Translations under genes and position numbers: made by a program | The notes under the pieces: model-generated | The model's input: the letters and a program-made list of their open reading frames with translations, nothing else | What the model was told of the DNA's origin: nothing | The model's database searches: none | Assembly: GCF_001183985.1 (NCBI RefSeq) | Contig: NZ_LFZW01000001.1 | Location: forward strand, 1,767,812 to 1,831,811 | DNA from: Peribacillus loiseleuriae | GTDB taxonomy: Bacteria; Bacillota; Bacilli; Bacillales; DSM-1321 | Direction: 5' to 3' | DNA length: 64,000 nucleotides | Part shown: positions 52,201 through 61,019 of the stretch, piece by piece | How positions within the stretch are numbered: position 1 is the stretch's first letter | Layout: every line of letters begins with the position of its first letter

Positions 52201-54640
52201 TTTAAGGGATCAAATGAGCAGTGCCTTTTCTGGCATTAAAGATATAGCCATTCAAATTTTTTCCGCGGTTGCTTCATTTTTAGGAGAAAAGTTTTCAGAA
52301 ATTAAGAAATTCTGGGACGAAAATGGAACGCAGATTTTAGAAGCTATTAGTAATGTATTTAAAGGGATAATGGCTGTTATTGAATTCGTCATGCCTGCTG
52401 TCCTTTTTATTATCCAAATGGTATGGACAGCGATTAAACAGGTGATAGACGGAGCCTTAAATGTCATTATGGGATTAATTAAAGTGTTTTCAGGACTGTT
52501 CACTGGGGACTTCGGCAAAATGTGGGAAGGTATCAAGCAAATATTCATGGGAGCAATTGACGTTATTATCGGTTGGATGACGTTAACTTTTGTAGGTGGA
52601 TTGCGAACGCTTCTTACTAATCTTGCGAAGTTAGGTGTAAACCTCGTTAAAGGTCTTGCTGATGGCATTGTAGGATTGTTTAAGAGTTTCACTACTACTG
52701 GTTCAAATCTTGCAAAGGGCATGGTAGACGGTGTTTTAGGTTTCTTCCGAAACTTATATAGCCAAGCTACAAACATATTCGGCACACTTCGAACTTTCGG
52801 TGCATCGATTTGGAATTCCATCTCCCAAACTATTTTGGGTATTGCTCGAAATATCTGGAATGGAGTAGTTACAAACTTTACTAATATGGTTACTGGTATT
52901 CGTAATATCTTTAGCACTGTCCGAACAACAATCGAATCCATTTGGAACGGGGTCATGTCCTTTTTTAGAGGAATTAACCTTACACAGATCGGAAAAGACA
53001 TCATAAAAGGTCTGATTAATGGTATTGGATCAATGGCTTCTGCAGTTTGGGAAAAAACAAAAGAAATAGCCAATGGAATAATTAGCAGTATGAAAAAAGC
53101 ATTAGATATTCATTCACCTTCTAAAGAAACTGAAAAAATAGGTAAAGAAACTGGCGCTGGTGTAGTTGTAGGTCTGAGCAAGCAAGAAAAAGCAGTGGCA
53201 GCCGCAGCTAAGAAAGTTGCCCAAGCTGCAGCTAAAAACTTCAAAGAAGCTTTTGATGCTGCTAATTACAAGTTTAAAATGGGTGAAGTTGATGCATCTG
53301 CCCACATTAAATCACTTGAAAAAGTGCGTGACAACTATGCCAAAACACCTGAGCAAATCAGGAAAGTTAATTTAGCCATACTTGATATTGAGAAGAAGCA
53401 TGCAAAAGATATTGAAAAACTGGATAAGCAAAATTACGATACATCAAAGAAATATATTGAGAAAAAGAAACGAGATAATGAAATATCTCTTTCTCAAGAA
53501 TTAGCGATGTGGGAACGAGTCCAAAACAGATATAAGACTGGATCGAAGGAACGTGAAGAAGCTGAACAAAATGTTTACCGTGTGAAAAAGGAAATTCATG
53601 ATAAACTCAATTCCCTGAATGACGAATACGTTGCAAAGATGCAAGATGTGAATCAAAAACTGATTGACGGTGAAAAAGCACTTAATGCCGAATATCAAAA
53701 AACAGTCGATGATAGAGCTAAGTCGCTATATTCTTTTGCAGGGATATTTGATGAAATTACACAGAAATCAGATGTATCCGGACAGCAACTAATGCAGAAT
53801 CTACAGGATCAGGTAGCGACTTTTGCAGAATGGTCGGCAAATATTAAAAGGCTTGCTGGTAGGGGTGTCAGTGAAGATCTTCTTTCTGAATTGCGGGATA
53901 TGGGGCCAAGAGCTGCTGCTGAAATTGCGGCACTTAACAGTTTAACTGATGAACAGTTGGCTGAATACGCAGGTCTGTGGGGAACAAAAAACAGCCTGGC
54001 TCGTAAACAAGCAACAGCTGAGCTAGAAGGAATGAAAGAAGATACGGCTAAAAAAATAGCTGAGCTTCATAGCAACTCTGAAAAGCAGTTAGAGGAACTT
54101 CGACTTGAATGGGAAAATAAAATCAAGCAGATTCGAACCGGTACAACAGGTGAGTTTAATGCCATGAAATCAAGCCTTAATAATATTGGAAGAGACTCTA
54201 TTACAGGCATGATTAAAGGGCTTGAATCGATGGAAGGTGCTCTGATGGCTAAAGCGAGAGCAATTGCCAATGCCGTAGCAGAAACGATAAGAGGCGCCCT
54301 GGATATCCATTCTCCATCTCGTGTCATGATGGAAATTGGAACATTTGTCGGTGAAGGTTTAATTGATGGTATGCAAAAAATGTTTGAACCTATTACGAAC
54401 ACAGCATCAATGATGGCTAAGGCAGCAACCCCTAATATTCCTGACACATTCACAGGTAGAAAAGTTAGTTCATTTATCAGTCCTTTTATCCAAAATAATT
54501 CAAAAGCAAGTCCTACCAATAATGTCCCTAATAACTATGATTATTCGAGAACTATGCATAATACCATTCAGATTACTACCAATGCTGATTCAACCAAAAG
54601 CACAGAAAGAATGTTGAGAAGATTAGCTTTTGAATTCTAA
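49226..54640 (+). CDS. Tape measure protein
   Basis: 1804 aa, sets tail length. N-terminal coiled coil (to about residue 270) has two similar blocks of about 100 aa (LTSTLQTHRAKVNELNNQYQ and LTSSLRLQQQRVEELNRLHR). A TP901-type core follows (MDFESQMSSVKSVMAPDEIN, MKTMFGTDAIRAANILYKEG without the first residue), then hydrophobic segments at about 610-700 and 1010-1080. Two DIHSPS repeats occur near the C-terminal half. SD AAAGGAGG. The largest gene in the window. Confidence 0.95.
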   Translation: MAGEVGSLRVTLGLDSIDFTRGMQEINRKLTALNSEFKTTTAGAGRFDNSLDTLRQRSTILTSTLQTHRAKVNELNNQYQESVRVNGAAAASTEKLLIQYNNAVSAMRRTENQLQQTNRKIQEQSNGFQQLSTQINQSVDRITQQMRVLDSSFDAATAGIRDFGNSTQQLQQRSDHLTSSLRLQQQRVEELNRLHREAVREMGANARETQELEIRLNRATQAMRETEAQLRRTNAQIDNQSSTWNRLNSRLSSVGEQMQHIGGRMQGLGSEIAQSFGVAFLAVGGALGLTAKKAMDFESQMSSVKSVMAPDEINEFGDSLEKLALQMGAETKYSALEAAQGIEELIKAGLSPAQVASGGLEGALALATAGELELADAAEIASTALNAFKDDNLSVMRAADLLAGAANASATSVSEMKFGLSMVSAVASGVGLTFEDTAGALATFAQNGLKGSDAGTSLKTMLLNLSPSTKEATAQMSSLGLLTKKGTSAFYDANGSIKSMSEIAELLKTKLAKLTDEQRQMALKTMFGTDAIRAANILYKEGADGITHMVEAMNKIKSADVAAQKLDNVKGRILLLKGTLETAAIAIGNSLLPAIDKVVAVVQKAVDAFNNLSPRMQSFITIGAVVSAAFLGIVTALGAFIMIIGGAISGVGALISVFSAVAGSIASAGGAMALLTGPIGVTIASIAGIGIAATNLYNTFKGKAIPEIERFGDKVSESTKKALDGFFELSDEASLKVKELSITQKQVTAETKDALVSTYGQMSEQILSKMSEQHAKQIEATKSHFLRSSVLTNAEEDKILGKMEERNKSEVELQQNFRNKINEIVGNAYAENRALTEREQHILDTIREQMNEKAVKSLSQNEIESKVILERMKQTASNLSAQQAAEVVKNSIKQRTEAVNEADKQLEETIASIIRMRDESGDISAEQADRMISEAQKAHDMSVKYAEDMHSKVVEEAKSQAKEHVDQINWTTGEVLSKWEVMVSSLSGVWGSLRDQMSSAFSGIKDIAIQIFSAVASFLGEKFSEIKKFWDENGTQILEAISNVFKGIMAVIEFVMPAVLFIIQMVWTAIKQVIDGALNVIMGLIKVFSGLFTGDFGKMWEGIKQIFMGAIDVIIGWMTLTFVGGLRTLLTNLAKLGVNLVKGLADGIVGLFKSFTTTGSNLAKGMVDGVLGFFRNLYSQATNIFGTLRTFGASIWNSISQTILGIARNIWNGVVTNFTNMVTGIRNIFSTVRTTIESIWNGVMSFFRGINLTQIGKDIIKGLINGIGSMASAVWEKTKEIANGIISSMKKALDIHSPSKETEKIGKETGAGVVVGLSKQEKAVAAAAKKVAQAAAKNFKEAFDAANYKFKMGEVDASAHIKSLEKVRDNYAKTPEQIRKVNLAILDIEKKHAKDIEKLDKQNYDTSKKYIEKKKRDNEISLSQELAMWERVQNRYKTGSKEREEAEQNVYRVKKEIHDKLNSLNDEYVAKMQDVNQKLIDGEKALNAEYQKTVDDRAKSLYSFAGIFDEITQKSDVSGQQLMQNLQDQVATFAEWSANIKRLAGRGVSEDLLSELRDMGPRAAAEIAALNSLTDEQLAEYAGLWGTKNSLARKQATAELEGMKEDTAKKIAELHSNSEKQLEELRLEWENKIKQIRTGTTGEFNAMKSSLNNIGRDSITGMIKGLESMEGALMAKARAIANAVAETIRGALDIHSPSRVMMEIGTFVGEGLIDGMQKMFEPITNTASMMAKAATPNIPDTFTGRKVSSFISPFIQNNSKASPTNNVPNNYDYSRTMHNTIQITTNADSTKSTERMLRRLAFEF

Positions 54641-54655
54641 ACGGAGTGTGATCGG

Positions 54656-55546
54656 ATGTTAATCAAGAATATGACTATCACAAACAATCGTGGCGATTCG
54701 ATTACATTCGGTCGCCATTTTCGTTTGATTGAAGATTTTGCTTTAAGTGGGCTAAGTGCTTCCGTGAACTATTCAGAAAGTACAACAGATGGCTCTAACT
54801 ATCAAAATACAATGTTGGATAATCGAGACTTTGATATCCCTTTTTATATCCATAATGCTATTTCTGATTCATGGTGGATTGAAGAGAAAAGGAACTATGC
54901 ATTCAAAGTATTCAATCCGAAGACCAATCCTTTTCGAATTGATATTACAACAAAGTCTGGTGAGGAATACTACATTAATGCCAATTTAGAGGGAGCCCCT
55001 TCTTTCCCGGTAGGTTTTGAAAACCAAAATAAAGTTTGGCAGAAAGGGTTCCTCCAATTCAGTGCTAATGATCCGTACTTTTATCAAAAGGAAGCTGTTG
55101 GTGTGGATATAGCTTTATGGGTTGGCGCTTTTGAATTCCCTCTTGAAATACCAGAAGATACTGGAATTGAAATGGGCTACCGTTCACAGTCCCTTATTGT
55201 CAATGTGAAGAACGAAGGACAAGAAAGCACAGGGATGATCATTCGATTTAAGGCACTAGGTACACTTAAAAATCCTTCTTTGGTCAATGTGAATACCTAT
55301 GAACTACTTAAACTTAATACCACAATGATAGCTGGGGATATTATAGAAATTTCGACTTTTAAACGTAAGAAAAAATTGACTCTTACACGGAATGGAGTCA
55401 CATCCAATATTTTTAATCAACTAGACTTAGCAAGCACATTTTTGCAGCTTGAAATTGGTGATAACTTATTTCGATATAACGCAGACGAGGGATTAGATAA
55501 CTTGGAAGTATCTATGAATTTCACACCGCGATTATTGGGGGTGTAA
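54656..55546 (+). CDS. Distal tail protein (Dit)
   Basis: 296 aa. Beta-rich N-terminal ring domain (ITFGRHFRLIEDFALSGLSA) and NDPYFYQKE in the middle fit siphovirus Dit/YomH-type proteins. Hub protein joining tube and baseplate. Overlaps the Tal gene by one base (TAATG). Confidence 0.88.
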   Translation: MLIKNMTITNNRGDSITFGRHFRLIEDFALSGLSASVNYSESTTDGSNYQNTMLDNRDFDIPFYIHNAISDSWWIEEKRNYAFKVFNPKTNPFRIDITTKSGEEYYINANLEGAPSFPVGFENQNKVWQKGFLQFSANDPYFYQKEAVGVDIALWVGAFEFPLEIPEDTGIEMGYRSQSLIVNVKNEGQESTGMIIRFKALGTLKNPSLVNVNTYELLKLNTTMIAGDIIEISTFKRKKKLTLTRNGVTSNIFNQLDLASTFLQLEIGDNLFRYNADEGLDNLEVSMNFTPRLLGV

Positions 55547-56661
55547 TGGTGGAGTTTTATGTGTTTGACATAAATTTTAACCGTTTAGGAATCATCGATG
55601 GTTTTATTGCGACTGATCTCACCCTTAATTATGATACACTGAGTGACTGTCGCCTCACTGTGGATGGAACCAAAGATTATGCAGACCTCTTGCAAATAGA
55701 CCACATTATTACAAAAACAGCCGATATCACAAGGGGTTACATCATAAAGACCAGGGAGTATCTAGATGAGGCATCCACAGAATTAAAAATCATCGCATAT
55801 TCGATGAATCTCATCCTAAATGATCGTCTAGTACTAGGGCAACAGGAGTTTACAGGAACTATTGAAAACGTGATGAAGTCTTTTGTCCAGGTGAATGCCG
55901 TAAGTCCAACAAATCCAAATAGGATGATTCCTAATCTTGTTATTGCTTCAAACAGAGGGATTCCTATTGAAACCACAGAGGGAGCAGTCAATGTCCCATT
56001 AGATGAATACCTGTATGAATTATGCAAAAAACATGATGTGTCATTTGATATCTTCCTTGATCATGAGAATAAGAAATTCGTATTTGATGTATGGCAAGGT
56101 GTAGATAGAAGTACAGTCCAATCTAATCATGCTCATGTTACTTTTGCTAAAGAATTTGATAACGTTTTGAAGCAGCACTATACGGAAAGCAATAAAGACC
56201 ATAGAACAACAGCCATCGTGCTAGGTGAAACTGTGGAAGGGAAGCCACAATCCATCATCACTGTGAATGATGATCAATCAGGATTTAACAGAAAAGAAAT
56301 GGTAGTTGAAGCTACTGATATTAGGAAATCCTATACGGATGATAAAAACAACCAAATAAATCTTACAGAGGCTGAATATCAATCACTACTTACAGAGAAG
56401 GGCAAAAATACATTATCTGAGCATCAAGGGATAAAGACCTTTGAAAGTGACGTAGACCCACAAGGGAATTATATATACGGATTGGATTATTCGATGGGGG
56501 ATAAGGTTAGTACACGTAATGATGATTTAGGGATTATTCTTCACACTAGGATTATGTCGGTTATAGAAAAGGAAAACAAGCAAGGGGAAACCATTCAATT
56601 GAACTTTGGTTCGAATATTCCTAGCTTCATAGAAAAAGTAAAAAGGGCGGTGAAAAAATGA
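55546..56661 (+). CDS. Tail-associated (Tal/gp37-like) protein
   Basis: 371 aa. Resembles the ReqiPepy6 Gp37-like family: YVFDINFNRLGIIDGFIATD at the N-terminus and GLDYSMGDKVSTRNDDLGII near the end. Attaches to Dit at the tail tip. Overlaps the next gene by four bases. Confidence 0.82.
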   Translation: MVEFYVFDINFNRLGIIDGFIATDLTLNYDTLSDCRLTVDGTKDYADLLQIDHIITKTADITRGYIIKTREYLDEASTELKIIAYSMNLILNDRLVLGQQEFTGTIENVMKSFVQVNAVSPTNPNRMIPNLVIASNRGIPIETTEGAVNVPLDEYLYELCKKHDVSFDIFLDHENKKFVFDVWQGVDRSTVQSNHAHVTFAKEFDNVLKQHYTESNKDHRTTAIVLGETVEGKPQSIITVNDDQSGFNRKEMVVEATDIRKSYTDDKNNQINLTEAEYQSLLTEKGKNTLSEHQGIKTFESDVDPQGNYIYGLDYSMGDKVSTRNDDLGIILHTRIMSVIEKENKQGETIQLNFGSNIPSFIEKVKRAVKK

Positions 56662-57566
56662 CCATCAAAAGTGGGATTTTCAACAGCGTGAATGGAGATC
56701 GAAAATATAAAGCAGATGATTTTGCCTCTTATTTCGCTACCTTTATATCAAATGGTGTTTTCCCAAATCCCTCTACAGGATTTCAAGTTGTAACAAATGG
56801 GGATATGACTGTATCTTTAAAAGCCGGAAAAGCATGGATAAAGGGTTACTATATTACAAATGATGCTGATTTTACATTAACCATTGGTGTTGCTGATGGT
56901 GTTCTAAATCGAATTGACAGGATCGTACTTCGTTTAGATTATTTAAACAGAATGATTACCCCCCTCGTAAAAAAGGGATCATTTGCGTCAAGTCCTGTGG
57001 CACCACAATTACAACGGGATGCAGATGCCTATGAATTAGCATTGGCTGATATTTATATTAGCAAAGGATCTATATCGATTCTCCAAGCAAATATTACTGA
57101 TTTACGTCTTAATAAAGATTTATGTGGAATGGTTCACAGTACCGTAGATCAAGTGGATACCACTACAATTTTTAATCAGTATCAATCCTGGTTCAACAAT
57201 ATGAAAACCGGAAAAGAAGCAGATTTTGACCAATGGTTCCAAAGTATTCGTGACATACTAGACACAAACGCCGCGGGTAATTTGCAGAATCAAATTGATG
57301 ATTTGGCTCAGACAGACACTGAGATGAGAGAATATTCAATGTATAAATCTGGGAAAGATCCTGATGGGATATTTACAACAGTAGAATTAAAAAGAGCAAA
57401 TGGCACTCTTTATCTAAAAAGTGTTCTTAGTAGTGGGATAGCGCCGTTGTATACGACAAGAACAGCAACATGGTATGAAAATGATGGTACTACTATCTAT
57501 AGACAAAAGGTTTATAGTAGAACTTATGATGGTTCTGGTACGTTAGTAAGTGAGGTGCTTGTTTAA
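56658..57566 (+). CDS. Baseplate / upper tail-fibre protein
   Basis: 302 aa. N-terminal beta-sandwich pattern (GVFPNPSTGFQVVTNGDMTV, SLKAGKAWIKGYYITND) is typical of phage structural proteins near the host-recognition end. A helical middle (about 170-220) leads to a beta C-terminus. Shares a one-base overlap with the next gene. Confidence 0.78.
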   Translation: MTIKSGIFNSVNGDRKYKADDFASYFATFISNGVFPNPSTGFQVVTNGDMTVSLKAGKAWIKGYYITNDADFTLTIGVADGVLNRIDRIVLRLDYLNRMITPLVKKGSFASSPVAPQLQRDADAYELALADIYISKGSISILQANITDLRLNKDLCGMVHSTVDQVDTTTIFNQYQSWFNNMKTGKEADFDQWFQSIRDILDTNAAGNLQNQIDDLAQTDTEMREYSMYKSGKDPDGIFTTVELKRANGTLYLKSVLSSGIAPLYTTRTATWYENDGTTIYRQKVYSRTYDGSGTLVSEVLV

Positions 57567-58852
57567 TGGACATTGAATTATTGCATGGTTTTGGTGGCGG
57601 TGGAGGTCTGGAAATCAATGGAGTTGGTGAAGCGTATGGAACATATATAGAAGCGCTGAATAGAGGAGACCTCGTAACTACACGTAGGTATTTCGGTTTT
57701 GATACACCAGTGAAAATGACGGATTTAACACTCCCTGTGAACTCAGGAAGCTCTAGGGGCGCATCGTTCAGTCCAGATGACAACTACCTTGCTGTGGGTA
57801 TCAACGTTGCTCCATATTTGAAACTATTTAAAAAAAGTGGCGATTCTTACATTCCGTTACCAGACCCAAGCGTGGCACCAACAACATCTGTGCATAATCC
57901 TGAATTTAGTCCAGATGGTCAACTTTTAGCAGTTCCACAACCTGGTGATGGATACATCCCAATAGTTTATCAAAGAGTCGGTGACGTATTTATTAAGTTA
58001 GACACAGCTGCCTTCAATTCGATAAGTTATTATATTAGATTCGCTTCATGGAGTCCGGATGGTGTTTATTTATGTTTCAACACAAGTGCCTATCAAGGTA
58101 GTGGGGTACACATGTTTAAGAGAAATAAGGCTGATAACACTTTTGTAAAATTAGCAAATCTCCCCACTCTACCAACGTCACAGTATATCTATAATCACAC
58201 ATGGTCGCCAGATGGGGAACATTTTGTTATAGGACATCAAAACTCTCCAAACTTAACAATCTATAAAAACAATAGAGATGATACGTTTACTAAGCTAGCC
58301 AATTTACCCACACTACCGGGTAGTTCGGTATATGACGCTTCATATAGTAATGACGGAACTTATTTAGTAGTCGCTCATGGTGCAACTGGTAGTGTGTCTA
58401 ACAGAGTATACAAAAGAAGTGGTGACTCATACACTTATTTGGGAATTCTACCATTATCCCCAACTGGTTCTTCCGTCGGCGTGGATTTCAGTTCTGACGA
58501 TGTATATTTAGGGTTGTCTAGTACGCAATCGCCTTATATTCGGCTATACAAGAGAGATGGTGATAATTTTACAAAATTAGCCACCCCTACGGATATACCA
58601 ACAGGAGCGCCAATATCGGACGGTGGTGGTTTGAGATTTGCTAACTTGAATCCATATATAGCGGTGCCTCATACCGCAGCGCCATTCGTCACAATGTATA
58701 AAGCTGATATTTTAGGTGATTTTATACACAAATACAGAAGTATTTCTGAGTTATATTATCCCAATTATATAAATTTTGGTGTAGCACTAGTAACTGACAT
58801 TGCAAATGCAGCTAATAAGAAAATAAAAACATTACCATTTAAATTAATATAG
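57566..58852 (+). CDS. Seven-repeat beta-propeller tail protein, candidate receptor-binding protein
   Basis: 428 aa. After a Gly-rich N-terminus, about seven repeats of 45-50 aa follow, with centres FSPDDNYLAVG, FSPDGQLLAVP, WSPDGVYLCFN, WSPDGEHFVIG, YSNDGTYLVVA, FSSDDVYLGLS and FANLNPYIAVP, most followed by a K-x-x-GD/K-x-D-x-F/Y segment. This is a WD40-like propeller. Its place at the tail tip suggests host-surface binding (inference). Confidence 0.8.
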   Translation: MDIELLHGFGGGGGLEINGVGEAYGTYIEALNRGDLVTTRRYFGFDTPVKMTDLTLPVNSGSSRGASFSPDDNYLAVGINVAPYLKLFKKSGDSYIPLPDPSVAPTTSVHNPEFSPDGQLLAVPQPGDGYIPIVYQRVGDVFIKLDTAAFNSISYYIRFASWSPDGVYLCFNTSAYQGSGVHMFKRNKADNTFVKLANLPTLPTSQYIYNHTWSPDGEHFVIGHQNSPNLTIYKNNRDDTFTKLANLPTLPGSSVYDASYSNDGTYLVVAHGATGSVSNRVYKRSGDSYTYLGILPLSPTGSSVGVDFSSDDVYLGLSSTQSPYIRLYKRDGDNFTKLATPTDIPTGAPISDGGGLRFANLNPYIAVPHTAAPFVTMYKADILGDFIHKYRSISELYYPNYINFGVALVTDIANAANKKIKTLPFKLI

Positions 58853-58868
58853 CGAGGGGCAATCAAAT

Positions 58869-59192
58869 GTGAAGTATTATCTACAAGTACAACCTGATGG
58901 GAGAATAACTGATGCTATCACATATCCTTTTGGTAATTATATAGAATATGAGGCAGAATCATTACCGATGGAAGTGATTGGTGGATGGTTTAAATTAGAA
59001 AATGATGTGATTGTTGAATACCCAGAATTAAAACCAGTAACCAAAGATGAAGAAATTGAACAGTTACAGCAAGACCTAGGGATGATCCTTTTAGAAAGTG
59101 CTAATGATAAAGCTCGGATTGTAGAGTTGGAAATTAATCAAGGTGAAATGTTAATGGAAATTGCGACGCTAAAAATGGGAGGTAATCTATAA
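58869..59192 (+). CDS. Tail-tip accessory protein (XkdW-like position)
   Basis: 107 aa. Short beta N-terminus (MKYYLQVQPDGRITDAITYP) and coiled-coil C-terminus (EEIEQLQQDLGMILLESAND). GTG start after GAGGGG. Directly before the XkdX gene, as in PBSX-type modules. Confidence 0.7.
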   Translation: MKYYLQVQPDGRITDAITYPFGNYIEYEAESLPMEVIGGWFKLENDVIVEYPELKPVTKDEEIEQLQQDLGMILLESANDKARIVELEINQGEMLMEIATLKMGGNL

Positions 59193-59332
59193 TGTGGTTT
59201 ACTACAATTAAAAGGTACTATGATACAAAACATCCATCTTACGATAACGAGAATTTGAAGGTTTTCGTAAAGGCAAACATGATTACAAAAGAACAATATA
59301 CGGAAATTACTGACCAAGCGTACATTGAGTAG
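59192..59332 (+). CDS. xkdX: XkdX-family protein
   Basis: 46 aa. MWFTTIKRYYDTKHPSYDNE then VKANMITKEQYTEIT fits the XkdX family, which ends the tail module in PBSX and relatives. Overlaps the previous gene by one base. Function unknown. Confidence 0.85.
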   Translation: MWFTTIKRYYDTKHPSYDNENLKVFVKANMITKEQYTEITDQAYIE

Positions 59333-59349
59333 GCTTTTTTTATTTTTAA

Positions 59350-59376
59350 ATGAGGGGATAAACCCCTCTTTCTTTA
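59350..59376 (+). terminator. Terminator after xkdX
   Basis: GAGGGG-ATAAA-CCCCTC then TTTCTTTATCTTTT. Lies between convergent genes. Confidence 0.75.
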
Positions 59377-59694
59377 TCTTTTGACAACTTGAAAATAGCA
59401 TTCTTGTGGATCAATTTCTCTGTCGCCAGTGTAACATATGCTTTTGAATATAGAGTTGGGTTTATAATTCAGATTTTTTATTAAGTAATTACAACCAGAT
59501 AACCTAGCTTCAAGCAATCCCCAATGAACATTGGTAGGAATCGGTTCAAGTGCAAACTCATTAATTTGGATTGAATAACCTTGTCTATCTCTACCTGAAG
59601 TTGTTATGGGGTTCTTATTCGCTAGGTCAATTTGTTCAGACGGTATGTGTTTTTCATCAATTTCACTAATTGTATAGGTATTTTTATCAAACAT
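59374..59694 (-). CDS. Hypothetical moron protein
   Basis: 106 aa (MFDKNTYTISEIDEKHIPSE). Perfect SD AAGGAGGAG, so a real gene. It points against the late operon, so it is probably transcribed in the lysogen. One Cys pair (GCNYL, ICYTG). No family recognised. Confidence 0.7.
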   Translation of the reverse strand: MFDKNTYTISEIDEKHIPSEQIDLANKNPITTSGRDRQGYSIQINEFALEPIPTNVHWGLLEARLSGCNYLIKNLNYKPNSIFKSICYTGDREIDPQECYFQVVKR

Positions 59695-59864
59695 ACAATT
59701 CTCCTCCTTGTCATTTGATACCTATTATATAGAAGTAAATGTGGTAAAATTAAAAGGTTTCATGAAAAGTTTAAAAATATTTAATACACAATCGGAAGAT
59801 TATACGCAATATTGAGCAATTGCATGTAAAGCATGCGCTGAGTAGGCTTTTCGTATCTCCTTTT

Positions 59865-59884
59865 TTTTGTTAATATTAACAAAA
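59865..59884. promoter_or_regulatory. 20-bp perfect palindrome before the PD-(D/E)XK-like gene
   Basis: TTTTGTTAATATTAACAAAA, followed at once by the SD (AGGGGG) of the next gene. Either an operator or a hairpin hiding the SD. The remaining gap (59720-59864) is AT-rich; its end (GCGCTGAGTAGGCTTTTCG) resembles the 3' end of xkdX. Confidence 0.55.
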
Positions 59885-59895
59885 GGGGGATTAGA

Positions 59896-60384
59896 ATGCC
59901 GAAGCCATTAAGTAAGATGAGGATACCTGATCCATTTGTAATGAATGAAGATACAGTTAATATTTCAGTATGGGAATTCCTAAAACATAAAGAGTTTGAC
60001 AGTCCTAGCCCATTAAAAGGGAAGCAACGAGGTATTGATGTTCAAGGAGAAAAATTTGGTTGGGAAATTTATGTTGAATCCAAAGGTTCGCATGGAAATG
60101 ACCATGATGGTGATACGGTTTTTGGTCAGGGGCAAATTAAAGTTCATACCTATAATCAAATTGGGAAATTGATGGAATATAAAAGTAATAGTAGTGAAAA
60201 AAGTATGTATGTGATGGCTAATCCAGATATCCCTAGAATAAGAAAAAGGGTTCAAAAAGTAGCTAATTCACTAGATCTTTTAGGATTTATTAGGTTCTGG
60301 GTACAGGATGACAAATCAATAATTATAGAATTTCCTGAACACTTAGAAGATCGGTTGCGATGGTTAGGATTAATTGAACAGTAG
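59896..60384 (+). CDS. PD-(D/E)XK nuclease-like protein
   Basis: 162 aa. RGIDVQGEKFGWEIYVESKG has the Asp then ExK spacing of this fold. GQGQIKVHTYNQIGKLMEY followed by MYVMANPDIPRIRKRVQKV is the usual downstream pattern in stand-alone restriction-endonuclease-like proteins. Located in the moron slot between tail and lysis genes, with its own leader and terminator. Likely DNA-cleaving or a defence accessory; not proven. Confidence 0.6.
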   Translation: MPKPLSKMRIPDPFVMNEDTVNISVWEFLKHKEFDSPSPLKGKQRGIDVQGEKFGWEIYVESKGSHGNDHDGDTVFGQGQIKVHTYNQIGKLMEYKSNSSEKSMYVMANPDIPRIRKRVQKVANSLDLLGFIRFWVQDDKSIIIEFPEHLEDRLRWLGLIEQ

Positions 60385-60406
60385 AAAGATAAAATGCAGC
60401 ATCGAT

Positions 60407-60432
60407 AACACCATTGAGGTGTATTTTTTTTA
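60407..60432 (+). terminator. Terminator after the PD-(D/E)XK-like gene
   Basis: ACACC-ATTGA-GGTGT then ATTTTTTTT. Confidence 0.7.
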
Positions 60433-60487
60433 TGTATTGATTCAAACTCCTAGGTTAAAAATTGTTATAGAAAAGGGGGACTGAAAA

Positions 60488-60670
60488 TTGAGAAAAACAA
60501 AACAAAATTATTGTGATTTGGGTGAAAAATGTAATGGTGATGATTTTATAACAGGACAGATAGTTTACTACAGCGAAGAAGAAAATAATTATTTCTGTGG
60601 AGCATGTGCAGTTAAACTTCAAAGAGACTATAAATTACAATTTGAAGATGCGGTTTATACTGGTGATTAA
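60488..60670 (+). CDS. Small Cys-containing hypothetical protein
   Basis: 60 aa. Four Cys residues (CDLGEKC and CGAC) could bind zinc. TTG start with AAAGGGGGA. Function unknown. Moron in the slot before the holin. Confidence 0.6.
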   Translation: MRKTKQNYCDLGEKCNGDDFITGQIVYYSEEENNYFCGACAVKLQRDYKLQFEDAVYTGD

Positions 60671-60691
60671 TGAAATATTTTAAACAATGTA

Positions 60692-60718
60692 AGAGTCCAT
60701 TTAGGGCTCTTTTTATTT
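60692..60718 (+). terminator. Terminator before the lysis module
   Basis: AGAGTCC-ATTTA-GGGCTCT then TTTTATTTTG. Confidence 0.75.
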
Positions 60719-60736
60719 TGAAAAAGGGGTGAAGGA

Positions 60737-61018
60737 ATGGAAGTACAAATCGGGGTTCTATGTGCGATTATTGGGGCTGTAATATCTTTTTTGGCATTCA
60801 GTCTTAATAGGGATAAGGATGTTAAAACAGGTGCTTCAGAATCTGCTGTGATAAGAACAAAGTTGGACAATATCAATAGTGGGGTTGAGTCAATAAGAAT
60901 TGATATAAAAGCGAATGAAAGGCGGGTATCTGAGTTATCAGAACGAGTAATTCGTGTGGAAGAAAGCTCAAAGCAGGCCCATAAGAGGCTGGACAACATG
61001 GAAAGGGAGAGTGTTTAA
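60737..61018 (+). CDS. Membrane-anchored coiled-coil lysis-module protein
   Basis: 93 aa. One N-terminal TM segment (IGVLCAIIGAVISFLAFSL) followed by a charged coiled coil (RTKLDNINSGVESIRIDIKA). Similar small proteins precede the holin in many Bacillus phages (XhlA-like position but opposite orientation). SD AAAAAGGGG. May assist the holin. Confidence 0.68.
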   Translation: MEVQIGVLCAIIGAVISFLAFSLNRDKDVKTGASESAVIRTKLDNINSGVESIRIDIKANERRVSELSERVIRVEESSKQAHKRLDNMERESV

Positions 61019-61019
61019 A

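Noticed and set aside
52252..53073. 273-codon minus-strand frame inside the tape measure gene
   Set aside because: Entirely antisense to a well-supported gene, no SD, and composition typical of a shadow of repetitive coding sequence. Same reasoning for 50044-50535, 51031-51498, 54067-54519 and 48152-48604.
60954..61019. Longer holin start overlapping the upstream gene
   Set aside because: It lacks an SD; TTG 61020 follows AAAGGGAG and gives a normal holin.
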